Counted from the stretch's first letter, positions 1 to 5,995 are shown. The stretch is DNA of 6,140 nt from Sphaerochaetaceae bacterium (GCA_016302165.1 JAEDOD010000099.1:1-6140); one strand, 5' to 3'. The notes: a model not told the origin generated them from the letters alone. Program-made: numbers and translations.

Positions 1-57
1 TATCTTAACTGGATACCGAGGCTGACAACCAGCAGAAAACTCTTTTTAAGAAATTCT

Positions 58-90
58 GAGGAGTGTGGTTTCGCATCACACTCCTCTTTA
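58..90 (+). terminator. Intrinsic terminator of an upstream gene
   Basis: A perfect 10-bp stem pairs GAGGAGTGTG (58-67) with CACACTCCTC (77-86), and a G-T and a T-A pair can extend it into the loop. It is followed by the short T-rich tract TTTA (87-90). It most likely ends transcription of a gene lying mainly left of the window. The first 57 bases contain stops at 6-8 and 23-25 in two frames, and the third frame runs on through the hairpin, so I cannot say which frame is the gene's tail. The T tract is short, so termination efficiency is uncertain. Confidence 0.7.
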
Positions 91-442
91 CACATGAGGT
101 ATAGATGGCAACTAAAACGGATAAGAAAAACGGATTCAGGGATAGCTCAGGGTAGACCACATTAAAAGAAAGGAAGAATAACAGCTATTGAAGGATGATA
201 TTGCGGTACTATGATCAATTTGCAGATCTTTTCTGCCCGGAGCTATACCCGAGGATTCATTTCCTCCTTCCAGAAATGGAATCTCTCCATGAGACAAAGA
301 ATGGAAAGATAGGATCATCCCTTCAGTCTCGAAGGACACATCTATGACGTAGCTCTTACTCAGCCTGGAAAGGGCTAAGCCTTTCTCTTGACTAATGTCC
401 GGATCATGATGATTTTCCTTGTTCTGTGCCAAGGAGAGGAAG
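91..442. other. Gene-poor intergenic stretch with weak ORFs and possible RNA pairing
   Basis: No recognisable gene is present. Weak candidates compete. On the + strand there is a 16-codon frame at 105-155 (begins MATKTDKKNG, preceded by GAGG) and a 50-codon frame at 195-347 (begins MILRYYDQFADLF, with no well-placed SD). On the - strand there is a 98-codon frame at 136-432. Base-pairing potential includes TGAAGGATGAT (189-199) with ATCATCC-TTCA (314-325, one bulged C), a TTCCA-GAAA-TGGAA hairpin (268-281), GCAGA/TCTGC around 222-236, and GAAAGG(G)C-TAA-GCCTTTC (368-385) followed by a pyrimidine-rich tract. This could be a decayed gene, a structured RNA or plain spacer; the sequence alone does not decide. 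Confidence 0.45.
136..432 (-). CDS. Doubtful small hypothetical protein
   Basis: This is an open frame of 98 codons with a TTG start at 432 and a TGA stop at 136-138. I recognise no family, motif, signal peptide or membrane segment. The first half (MAQNKENHHDPDISQEKG...) is polar with ordinary codon choice; the last 20 residues (about SSFNSCYSS... onward) look like random translation. There is no SD before the TTG. A TATACT box on the - strand (446-441) would place a start of transcription within two bases of the TTG, which is the only support. Internal Met39 is an alternative start. A 50-codon + strand frame (195-347) overlaps it and looks equally protein-like, so at most one is real and quite possibly neither. 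Confidence 0.15.
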   Translation of the reverse strand: MAQNKENHHDPDISQEKGLALSRLSKSYVIDVSFETEGMILSFHSLSHGEIPFLEGGNESSGIAPGRKDLQIDHSTAISSFNSCYSSFLLMWSTLSYP

Positions 443-448
443 TATAAT
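419..448 (+). promoter_or_regulatory. Probable sigma-70-type promoter of the metallophosphoesterase-parB-like-thyA-folA cluster
   Basis: TATAAT at 443-448 is a perfect -10 consensus. The best -35 match is TTGTTC (419-424) at an 18-bp spacing, which is weak. Transcription would start near 455, leaving a leader of about 11 nt with the purine-rich SD-like run GGAAGGG (454-460) almost at its 5' end. The same bases read TATACT on the opposite strand (446-441), so the box could act in both directions. Confidence 0.5.
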
Positions 449-465
449 TCAGGGGAAGGGAAAAA

Positions 466-1137
466 ATGAGGTTACTTTGCGTTGCGGACACTACACGTAG
501 TCTGGCCTTCTCGCCAAATATCAAATCCATATATGGGAATACGGATATAATTCTTTCTGCAGGGGATATGCCCCTGGAATCCTTTGACTACATGGCCACC
601 ATGCTTTCAAGGGATGTGTATTACGTATATGGAAACCATAACCTGAAGAATTTCAGCCGTGATATGAAGAAGGAAAGTTTCCCCCATTCTCCCACGGGAG
701 ACATGAACTCCAAGTTCTACGGCTACCTGATGGATGGCAAGTGCATCCGCCTCAAGGATTCAGGCCTTATAATGGTAGGCCTTGGAGGATCCATGCTCTA
801 TAACGGCGGAGACAGCCAATATAGCGAAAGGGAGATGGAATGGAGAATAAGGCGCCTTGTTCCAAGGCTTCTCTATAACAAAAGAAGATATGGCAGGTAT
901 CTTGATATCCTGGTCACTCATGCTCCACCATATGGTATGGGAGACGGAGAGGACTTGTGTCATATGGGATTCAAGTGCTTCCTATCCTTCATGGATAGAT
1001 TCCAGCCAAGGTATCTTATCCATGGACATGTTCATCTTGATGACTATAATGCTCCGAGAGTCACAGAGTATAACAAGACGAAAGTTGTGAACGTCTTCGG
1101 CAGCTATCTCATCGACGATGAAATGCTTGGAGGATAA
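466..1137 (+). CDS. Metallophosphoesterase with variant first motif
   Basis: This is a calcineurin-like metallophosphoesterase of 223 residues, probably a cytosolic dinuclear-metal phosphatase or phosphodiesterase. Its substrate is unknown. The family motifs appear in order: ADTT at residues 7-10, SAGD with D34, YGNHN with N57 and H58, THAPP with H152, and HGHVH with H188 and H190. The textbook first motif is D-x-H; here it is D8-T9-T10, so the first metal-ligand histidine is Thr. The protein is short and has no signal peptide, transmembrane segment or extra domain. The ATG at 466 is chosen because the first beta strand (MRLLCVAD) begins there and a purine-rich SD-like run (454-460) precedes it. 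It is the first gene of the cluster; its last codons (CTT GGA GGA TAA) carry the ribosome-binding site of the next gene, suggesting coupled translation. The fold is secure from the ordered motifs; substrate and in vivo activity are not. Confidence 0.9.
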   Translation: MRLLCVADTTRSLAFSPNIKSIYGNTDIILSAGDMPLESFDYMATMLSRDVYYVYGNHNLKNFSRDMKKESFPHSPTGDMNSKFYGYLMDGKCIRLKDSGLIMVGLGGSMLYNGGDSQYSEREMEWRIRRLVPRLLYNKRRYGRYLDILVTHAPPYGMGDGEDLCHMGFKCFLSFMDRFQPRYLIHGHVHLDDYNAPRVTEYNKTKVVNVFGSYLIDDEMLGG

Positions 1138-1143
1138 AAAGCT

Positions 1144-2040
1144 ATGGCAGACAGCGCAACAACCGCCAACGACTTTGAAAACGCCAGGATGAAGGCAAGA
1201 CTTCAGAGCATATTCTCCACTTTCAAGTGGAAGAAGCCTGACCTGTTATCCTTCTATGAAGTGACCAAGCTCATAAAGCCATCCAGTCAGGCCTATAAGG
1301 GAATGCAGGCCATTCCTGTGAAGAAGATCATCGGCAGCGAAAATAGATATCACGACTTCTCCTCTGCCTTCTATCCCAAGAACACTTCCCTTAGGGAGAG
1401 ATGGCAGAGCATTGATGCTGCAAGATTGGACAATGTCACCCTTCCTCCCATCTCTGTATACAAGATCGGAGAGTGGTACTTCGTAAGGGACGGAAACCAC
1501 AGGGTATCGGTCGCCCGTACCGAAGGCCTGGACTTCATTGACGCAGAAGTGGTGGAGCTCTCTTCAGAGATTCCATTGGAAGAGGGAATGACTCTCAATG
1601 AGCTTAAGAAGAGGGTGGTGGCCCATGAAAGGGAGAAGTTCCTGGAGCAGTACAATCCTACATATCTTCCTATGGACAAAATCTACTTCTCTTCTCCCGG
1701 AGCATATCCGGAGATGGTCCACCACATCATGGTCCATAAATACTACGCCAACGAGCACCTTGACAGGGAGCTTTCTTTCCAGGAGGGAGCTGAAAGCTGG
1801 TACAATAATGTATACAAACCCCTGTTGGACGCTGTAGACAAGGAGCATCTCAGATCCCGGTTCCCCGGCTCCACAGATGGAGACATCTACATGTGGCTGG
1901 TAAGGCACTGGGATGAAATGAAGAGGGTGGATGCCCTCAGCACGGAAATTGACGCAGCCCGGGATGTCAAGGAAAATGACAAAAGGTCGTTTATTGCAAG
2001 ATGGGTGGAGTATCTGAAGGATAGGCTATCCAGGAAGTAG
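1144..2040 (+). CDS. ParB/Srx-fold (DUF4032-like) protein, function unknown
   Basis: This is a cytosolic protein of 298 residues. Residues about 55-138 look like the ParB/sulfiredoxin fold: an IPVKKIIGSENRYHDF strand-loop (57-72), an RERWQSID helix (84-91), then PPISVYKIGEWYFVRDGNHR (101-120) continuing VSVAR. The DGNHR loop corresponds to the nucleotide-phosphate-binding GxxR signature of ParB, sulfiredoxin and the free-serine kinases. The C-terminal part carries SWYNNVYKPLLDAV (218-231) and RFPGSTDGDIYMWLVRHW (239-256), a module I associate with DUF4032 proteins. The tail is basic and helical. There is no recognisable helix-turn-helix or ParB dimerisation domain, so it is not a chromosome-partition ParB. 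The start follows GGAGG (1129-1133), which lies inside the end of the upstream gene. Its position between a phosphoesterase and thyA-folA hints at a nucleotide-related role, but that is inference. Confidence 0.8.
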   Translation: MADSATTANDFENARMKARLQSIFSTFKWKKPDLLSFYEVTKLIKPSSQAYKGMQAIPVKKIIGSENRYHDFSSAFYPKNTSLRERWQSIDAARLDNVTLPPISVYKIGEWYFVRDGNHRVSVARTEGLDFIDAEVVELSSEIPLEEGMTLNELKKRVVAHEREKFLEQYNPTYLPMDKIYFSSPGAYPEMVHHIMVHKYYANEHLDRELSFQEGAESWYNNVYKPLLDAVDKEHLRSRFPGSTDGDIYMWLVRHWDEMKRVDALSTEIDAARDVKENDKRSFIARWVEYLKDRLSRK

Positions 2041-2044
2041 GAGG
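2038..2044 (+). promoter_or_regulatory. Ribosome-binding site overlapping the upstream stop codon (thyA)
   Basis: TAGGAGG combines the TAG stop of the ParB/Srx-like gene (2038-2040) with a full AGGAGG Shine-Dalgarno (2039-2044), four bases before the thyA ATG. The terminating ribosome covers the next initiation site, which favours coupled translation. Confidence 0.8.
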
Positions 2045-2048
2045 AAAA

Positions 2049-2879
2049 ATGAGCAGGGCAGACCAGATTTTCATCGACAACATAAAGGATATCCTATCCT
2101 CTGGATTCTCTGACGAGGGCCTGGAGGTAAGGCCTCACTGGAGTGACGGCACTCCTGCCCATACAGTGAAGAAGTTTGGTCTGGTCAACAGGTATGACCT
2201 AAAAGAGGAGTTTCCTATCCTTACTATCCGCCGCACTTATCTCAAGAGCGCCATAGATGAGCTCTTGTGGATATGGCAGAAGAAGTCAAATAGGATCAGC
2301 GATCTCCATTCCCATGTCTGGGACAGCTGGGCAGACGAGAATGGAACCATAGGCAAGGCCTATGGATACCAATTGGGAGTGAAGCACAAATACAAGGAAG
2401 GGGAGTTTGACCAGGTGGACAGGGTCCTCTATGACCTGAAGCATAATCCCCAGTCAAGGCGGATAATGACCAATATCTACAACCATCACGACCTGTCGGA
2501 GATGATGCTGTATCCTTGTGCCTATTCCATGACCTTCAATGTCTCAGGCCATACGCTGAACGGAATCCTCAATCAGCGGAGCCAGGATATGCTTACAGCC
2601 AACAACTGGAACGTGGCCCAGTATGCAATACTTATGCATATGATGGCCCAGGTCTCCGGCCTGGAGGTGGGAGAACTGGTCCATGTAATTGCCGATGCCC
2701 ATATCTATGACCGTCATATTCCGATTGTGAAGGAGATCATTGAAAACCAGCAGTATCCTGCTCCCCGCCTAGTGATGAACAAGGATATTACAGACTTCTA
2801 TGCATTCACCAGGAAAGACTTCTCTCTTGAGAACTACGAATACTGTGACAAGAAATATGACATTCCTGTGGCAATCTGA
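2049..2879 (+). CDS. thyA: Thymidylate synthase
   Basis: Cytosolic dimeric enzyme that methylates dUMP to dTMP using 5,10-methylenetetrahydrofolate and releases dihydrofolate. At 276 residues the length is normal. Visible landmarks are TIRRTYLKSAIDELLWIWQ (59-77), the phosphate-binding SRR (136-138), the catalytic Cys157 in YPCAY, QRSQD (176-180), an Asn at 188 where dUMP-binding Asn is expected, and DAHIYDRH (216-223) with His218 and Tyr220. The active-site sequence is PCAY rather than the PCH of E. coli ThyA, and LTANNWN (182-188) replaces the usual LGxPFN. This resembles the Bacillus subtilis/phage phi3T branch with its PCVY. The ATG sits four bases after a perfect SD. The next gene is folA, which recycles the dihydrofolate produced here, so the pair is functionally coupled. 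Confidence 0.96.
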   Translation: MSRADQIFIDNIKDILSSGFSDEGLEVRPHWSDGTPAHTVKKFGLVNRYDLKEEFPILTIRRTYLKSAIDELLWIWQKKSNRISDLHSHVWDSWADENGTIGKAYGYQLGVKHKYKEGEFDQVDRVLYDLKHNPQSRRIMTNIYNHHDLSEMMLYPCAYSMTFNVSGHTLNGILNQRSQDMLTANNWNVAQYAILMHMMAQVSGLEVGELVHVIADAHIYDRHIPIVKEIIENQQYPAPRLVMNKDITDFYAFTRKDFSLENYEYCDKKYDIPVAI

Positions 2880-2884
2880 GGAGG
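2878..2884 (+). promoter_or_regulatory. Ribosome-binding site overlapping the thyA stop codon (folA)
   Basis: The TGA stop of thyA (2877-2879) runs straight into GAGGAGG (2878-2884), a near-perfect SD six bases before the folA ATG. This arrangement should link folA translation to thyA. Confidence 0.8.
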
Positions 2885-2890
2885 AAGCGG

Positions 2891-3406
2891 ATGAGAGCTA
2901 TTCTGCACTGCGATAGAAAGTGGGGCATCGGAAAGAAGAATGACCTGATGTTCCGTCTCAAGAAGGATATGAAGTTCTTCCGCTCCACCACCATAGGAAA
3001 GGTGGTGGTCATGGGCTCCAACACTCTTCTCTCCTTCCCGGAGGGGAAGCCCCTCCAGAAAAGGACCAACATTGTATTGTGGCCCGGTGGAGACAAGGAA
3101 AGGGCAAAGCGGGACGGCTTTCTGATGGTAGAGAGCCTAGAGGAGCTCTTTGAAGCCATAAAGGGCTATGATGAAGATGATGTTTTCGTCATCGGAGGGG
3201 CAATGATGTATCATACGCTCCTTCCATATTGCACAGAAGTCCTCCTGACCAAGGTTGACGCTGACGGAGGAGCTGAAGCCTTCTTCGACAACTTAGACCA
3301 GTTGGACAACTGGACCATGGTATCCTCCTCCGATCCCATTGATGACAACGGATACACTATCCGCTTCACTGTTTACAGAAACTCTTCTCCTCTCAGCTTA
3401 GCCTAA
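2891..3406 (+). CDS. folA: Dihydrofolate reductase
   Basis: Reduces dihydrofolate to tetrahydrofolate with NADPH in the cytosol, and in this family is the target of trimethoprim and methotrexate. At 171 residues it is typical of bacterial enzymes. It opens directly with the first beta strand (MRAILHCDRKWGIG), where WGIG (11-14) is the Met20-loop region. Asp26 in LKKDMKFF is the substrate-binding acid equivalent to E. coli Asp27. VVVMGSNT (38-45) and LQKRTNIVL (55-63) provide the cofactor contacts and the folate glutamate-binding Arg58. VIGGAMMY (100-107) is the diagnostic NADPH-binding motif. All key residues are present, so it should be active. The 11-nt spacing after thyA and the overlapping SD mark it as the next gene of the same operon. 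No terminator is visible in the 53 nt that follow. Confidence 0.95.
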   Translation: MRAILHCDRKWGIGKKNDLMFRLKKDMKFFRSTTIGKVVVMGSNTLLSFPEGKPLQKRTNIVLWPGGDKERAKRDGFLMVESLEELFEAIKGYDEDDVFVIGGAMMYHTLLPYCTEVLLTKVDADGGAEAFFDNLDQLDNWTMVSSSDPIDDNGYTIRFTVYRNSSPLSLA

Positions 3407-3459
3407 AGGACGCCAGAAACTGTATTGAGGTTTTTGGTCAAAAGAGGGAACATCAGAGA

Positions 3460-4833
3460 ATGGAGAAAACAAAGGGAGACTTTTCTAAGGGCAGCGTTCC
3501 AGGCCATATCATGCGCCTGGCTCTCCCTATTTTCCTTGCTGAACTTGTAAATGTTACATATAACATAGTGGACCGTATGTTCATCGGCCACATTCCTTCC
3601 ACCGGAACCCTTGCCCTTTCCGGAGTTGGAGTAGCCTTTCCTCTCATAACATTCATCAATGCTTTCGCCGGCTTCTCCTCTTCAGGCGGGGCCCCACTTT
3701 TTTCCATCGCCAGAGGAGAAGGGGAGGAAAAGAAGGCTGAAGATATTCTCTCCACATCCTTCTCCTTTCTTTTGGTGGTCTCCGCTCTATTGATGGCTCT
3801 CCTCTATGCCCTTATGGATGTGATTCTCCCCATCATGGGAGCAGACTCCTCCACCATAAGCTACGCCAGGAGCTATTTCTCCATATATCTCCTGGGAACT
3901 CCCTTTGTCTTAATATCCCTCGGCGCCAATCCCTTCATTACAGCCCAGGGCCACGCCATGGTGGGCATGGCTACTGTAATGATTGGAGCTGCGGCAAATA
4001 TTATTCTGGATCCAATATTCATATTTCTTCTTGGCATGGGAGTAAGGGGAGCATCCGCCGCCACTGTAATCAGCCAGGGAATTTCAGCCTTATGGGTGAC
4101 CCTGTTCCTTTCAAGAAAGGGAGAGATAAGGCTAAAAAGGCTGTGTATCGTTCCTCAAATCCTGGGAAGAATACTGAAGCTTGGAGTCAGCGGCTTTGTG
4201 TTCAAGGTGACCAACAGCATTACACAGGGAGCTGCCAACATGACCCTTCGCCGCTACGGCGGAGAGTCCAGCGCTCTCTATATCGGAGCCATGAGCATCA
4301 TCAACAGCATGAGGGAAGTGGTATCCCTTCCTATCTCTGCAATCTCCTCATCCTCTCAGCCTGTCATGGGATACAACTATGGAGCAAAGCTTAACAGCAG
4401 GGTCAAGAAGACACTGAAAAGCCTCATTGCAATGTGTCTCTCCTATGGCTTTCTTGCCTGGTCTCTGGTAATGGCACTGCCGGGCCCGTTAATCTCTGTC
4501 TTCACTCCAGACAGAGAACTGCAGAGCCTTACAGTGCCCTTGATGCGTATCTATTTCCTGGCCTTCTTCTGCATGAGCTTCCAGAATTCAGGGCAGAATA
4601 CATTTGTGGCCCTGAACTGCCCTAGAAGGGCTGTGTTCTTCTCACTCTTGAGAAAAGTTGTGCTGGTTCTTCCATTCACCCTTCTCTTCCCTCTATGGAT
4701 GGGAGTAAGGGGAGTCTTCTGGGCTGAAGCCCTCTCCCAGCTCATAGGAGGAAGCGCATGCATCCTTACTATGCTCATTACTGTGTACAGAAAAGTGAGA
4801 AGTACTCCAGACGGAGTAAAGGCTGATATATAG
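3460..4833 (+). CDS. MATE-family multidrug/cation efflux transporter
   Basis: Inner-membrane antiporter of the multidrug and toxic compound extrusion family, expelling organic cations or metabolites in exchange for Na+ or H+. At 457 residues with about twelve hydrophobic segments it is a full-length transporter. The two six-helix halves show the usual repeat: LALPIFLAELVNVTYNIVDR (20-39) followed by MFIGH in the first, and ILKLGVSGFVFKVTN (238-252) in the second. Other family landmarks are NPFITAQG (157-164), GVRGASAATVISQ (194-206), QPVMGYNYGA (300-309) and GVRGVFWAEALSQ (415-427). It resembles the MepA/DinF-like branch; the substrate cannot be predicted. AGAGGG (3444-3449) lies about ten bases before the ATG. 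There is no clear promoter in the 53-nt gap after folA, so it may be read through from that cluster. Its stop lies 28 nt before the next gene's ATG. Confidence 0.93.
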   Translation: MEKTKGDFSKGSVPGHIMRLALPIFLAELVNVTYNIVDRMFIGHIPSTGTLALSGVGVAFPLITFINAFAGFSSSGGAPLFSIARGEGEEKKAEDILSTSFSFLLVVSALLMALLYALMDVILPIMGADSSTISYARSYFSIYLLGTPFVLISLGANPFITAQGHAMVGMATVMIGAAANIILDPIFIFLLGMGVRGASAATVISQGISALWVTLFLSRKGEIRLKRLCIVPQILGRILKLGVSGFVFKVTNSITQGAANMTLRRYGGESSALYIGAMSIINSMREVVSLPISAISSSSQPVMGYNYGAKLNSRVKKTLKSLIAMCLSYGFLAWSLVMALPGPLISVFTPDRELQSLTVPLMRIYFLAFFCMSFQNSGQNTFVALNCPRRAVFFSLLRKVVLVLPFTLLFPLWMGVRGVFWAEALSQLIGGSACILTMLITVYRKVRSTPDGVKADI

Positions 4834-4846
4834 AGAGCGAGTATTG

Positions 4847-4862
4847 TGTTATACTCTCTTTA
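4847..4862 (+). promoter_or_regulatory. Extended -10 promoter predicting a leaderless mRNA for the MtnA-like gene
   Basis: TGT-TATACT (TG at 4847-4848, hexamer at 4850-4855) is a near-perfect extended -10 element. Counting the standard spacing to +1 lands on 4862, the A of the ATG. No SD lies in the 4-12 nt before that ATG (the bases are TATACTCTCTTT). No good -35 is present, which extended -10 promoters can tolerate. The alternative is a TTG start at 4844 with the weak purine run GAGAGCGAG upstream. That would add six residues (MCYTLF) not expected for the family. Confidence 0.5.
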
Positions 4863-5926
4863 TGGAAAGAGCTGATAAAGATTTGGCATTTATGCTCCGC
4901 TACGAAAACGTAGCTTGGTATGAGAATGGAAACGTCAGGGTACTGGATAGAAGAGTGTACCCTGGAGAAATAAGATTTGTGGAATGCAGAAGCGTCAAGG
5001 AAGTTTCTGACGCCATCAGGGATATGGTGACCCAGTCCACTGGTCCCTATACCCTTGCCCCCATGGGCATGGCCCTTGCGGCCTGGGAAGTTAGGGGAAA
5101 GGGACAGAGAGAGACTGAAGAGCACCTGAAAAAAGCTTCACTAATGATCTCATCCTCCAGGCCTACTACTTCCAAGCGTATGGCTATGCTGACAGAGAGC
5201 TGCATTCCGGTGGCTCTTAAGGCTCTGGAAGAAGGAAGAAGGGCTGACGAAGCAATTAGGGACCATGTAATCGAAATGAATAACAGCCGCTACAATAGGG
5301 TCAGGGACGCAGCAAAGCTCCTAGTGGAAAAGTTTCCGAAGAACGGAACTGTAATGACCCAGTGCTACGCTGAGACAATACTAGGCATGATGCTTCTTGA
5401 GTGCAGGGAGAGAGGAAACAACATCAGGCTCTTCTGCCCTGAGACCAGGCCCTATTTCCAGGGAGCCAGATTCACTTCCACTGTATGCACTGAAATGGGC
5501 TTTGACACTACTCTCATTACAGACAACATGCCAGCCTTTGTAATGGCAAAGGAAGGGGTTGATGTATTTACATGCGCTGCAGACGCAATCAGCGTAGACG
5601 GCTACGTCTTCAATAAGGTGGGAACCAGCCAGATTGCAATCTGCGCCAACTATTTCGGAGTTCCTGTATATGTGTCTGGTGCTCCAGACATAGGTCATCC
5701 CACATGGGATACGGTAACCATCGAAATGAGGGATCCGGAGTTCTCTCTCCAGGCCATGGGAGTCAGGACAGCAAAGAAGGATAGCGGGGTCAAAGGCTAC
5801 TACCCAGCCTTCGACATGACTCCTCCTTCCCTCATTACAGGAATTGTCACAAATAAGGGCATATTCAAGCCCAATGAGCTTTTCCATTACTTTGATGACG
5901 GAAAGCCCTACGAGCTTACAGTGTAG
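4862..5926 (+). CDS. MtnA-like sugar-1-phosphate isomerase (eIF2B superfamily), divergent subfamily
   Basis: Probably an aldose-1-phosphate to ketose-1-phosphate isomerase related to 5-methylthioribose-1-phosphate isomerase (MtnA). At 354 residues from the chosen ATG it matches MtnA length. The conserved core includes SRPTTSKRM (99-107), TQCYAE with Cys168, ETRPYFQGAR (194-203), LITDNMPAF (218-226), CAADAISVDG with Asp241 (238-247) and NKVGTSQIAI (251-260). Cys168 and Asp241 align with the catalytic pair Cys160/Asp240 of B. subtilis MtnA. However, the N-terminal RGAPAIG phosphate-binding loop of true MtnA is replaced by TQSTGPYTLAPMGMALAA (57-74), and the C-terminus has a GYYPAFDMTPPSLITGIVT block (312-330). 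Similar proteins are commonly auto-annotated as MtnA, but no other methionine-salvage gene is nearby. A paralogue acting on another pentose phosphate is possible. The ATG was chosen because the family starts near DxxLAFMLRYENVAWY. Confidence 0.85.
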   Translation: MERADKDLAFMLRYENVAWYENGNVRVLDRRVYPGEIRFVECRSVKEVSDAIRDMVTQSTGPYTLAPMGMALAAWEVRGKGQRETEEHLKKASLMISSSRPTTSKRMAMLTESCIPVALKALEEGRRADEAIRDHVIEMNNSRYNRVRDAAKLLVEKFPKNGTVMTQCYAETILGMMLLECRERGNNIRLFCPETRPYFQGARFTSTVCTEMGFDTTLITDNMPAFVMAKEGVDVFTCAADAISVDGYVFNKVGTSQIAICANYFGVPVYVSGAPDIGHPTWDTVTIEMRDPEFSLQAMGVRTAKKDSGVKGYYPAFDMTPPSLITGIVTNKGIFKPNELFHYFDDGKPYELTV

Positions 5927-5933
5927 GAAGATT

Positions 5934-5966
5934 ACTTATCAGGGGCCCAGTCGAGCCCCTGATAGT
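5934..5966 (+). terminator. Hairpin terminator after the MtnA-like gene
   Basis: TATCAGGGGC (5937-5946) pairs perfectly with GCCCCTGATA (5955-5964) around an eight-base loop, and ACT/AGT extend the stem with one bulged T. It begins eight bases after the stop codon, the expected place for a terminator. It lacks a downstream T tract (GTCTAAAG follows), so it may instead block 3' exonucleases or act together with the hairpins downstream. Confidence 0.6.
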
Positions 5967-5976
5967 CTAAAGCGGC

Positions 5977-5995
5977 TCTACCGGTGACCGGTGGA
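5977..5995 (+). repeat. Compact inverted repeat built from tandem ACCGGTG units
   Basis: ACCGGTG occurs twice in a row (5980-5986 and 5987-5993). Because each unit contains the palindrome ACCGGT, the pair also folds into an eight-pair stem, TCTACCGG-TGA-CCGGTGGA (one G-T wobble), with a three-base loop. It could be an RNA hairpin or a two-site operator for the downstream gene, whose -10 lies about 70 bp away. Confidence 0.55.

Noticed and set aside
140..157. tRNA-like D-arm string GGATAGCTCAG followed by GGTAGA
   Set aside because: It matches the 5' part of many tRNAs, but what follows has no anticodon stem, no GGTTCGA T-arm and no acceptor 3' strand. It is a chance match or at most an unprovable fossil.
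389..394. TTGACT as a -35 box
   Set aside because: It is a good hexamer, but no acceptable -10 lies 16-18 bp downstream (GATTTTCC there). The TATAAT at 443 is too far away to pair with it.
1564..1908. 114-codon open frame on the - strand
   Set aside because: Antisense to the ParB/Srx-like gene, Cys/His-rich without a pattern, no ribosome-binding site or promoter.
1144..2040. Chromosome-partition ParB or plasmid partition gene
   Set aside because: It lacks the helix-turn-helix and dimerisation domains, has DGNHR rather than the GERR box, and has no ParA partner or parS-like site nearby.
2806..3159. 117-codon open frame on the - strand
   Set aside because: It spans the thyA-folA junction antisense to both genes and reads as low-complexity Ser/Arg/Phe translation.
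4844..4861. TTG start adding MCYTLF to the isomerase
   Set aside because: The extra residues overlap a near-consensus -10 element and are not expected at the family N-terminus, whereas the ATG at 4862 starts where homologues are remembered to start.
5381..5887. 168-codon open frame on the - strand
   Set aside because: It lies wholly inside the confidently identified isomerase, shows no recognisable motif and is the antisense shadow of a conserved gene.
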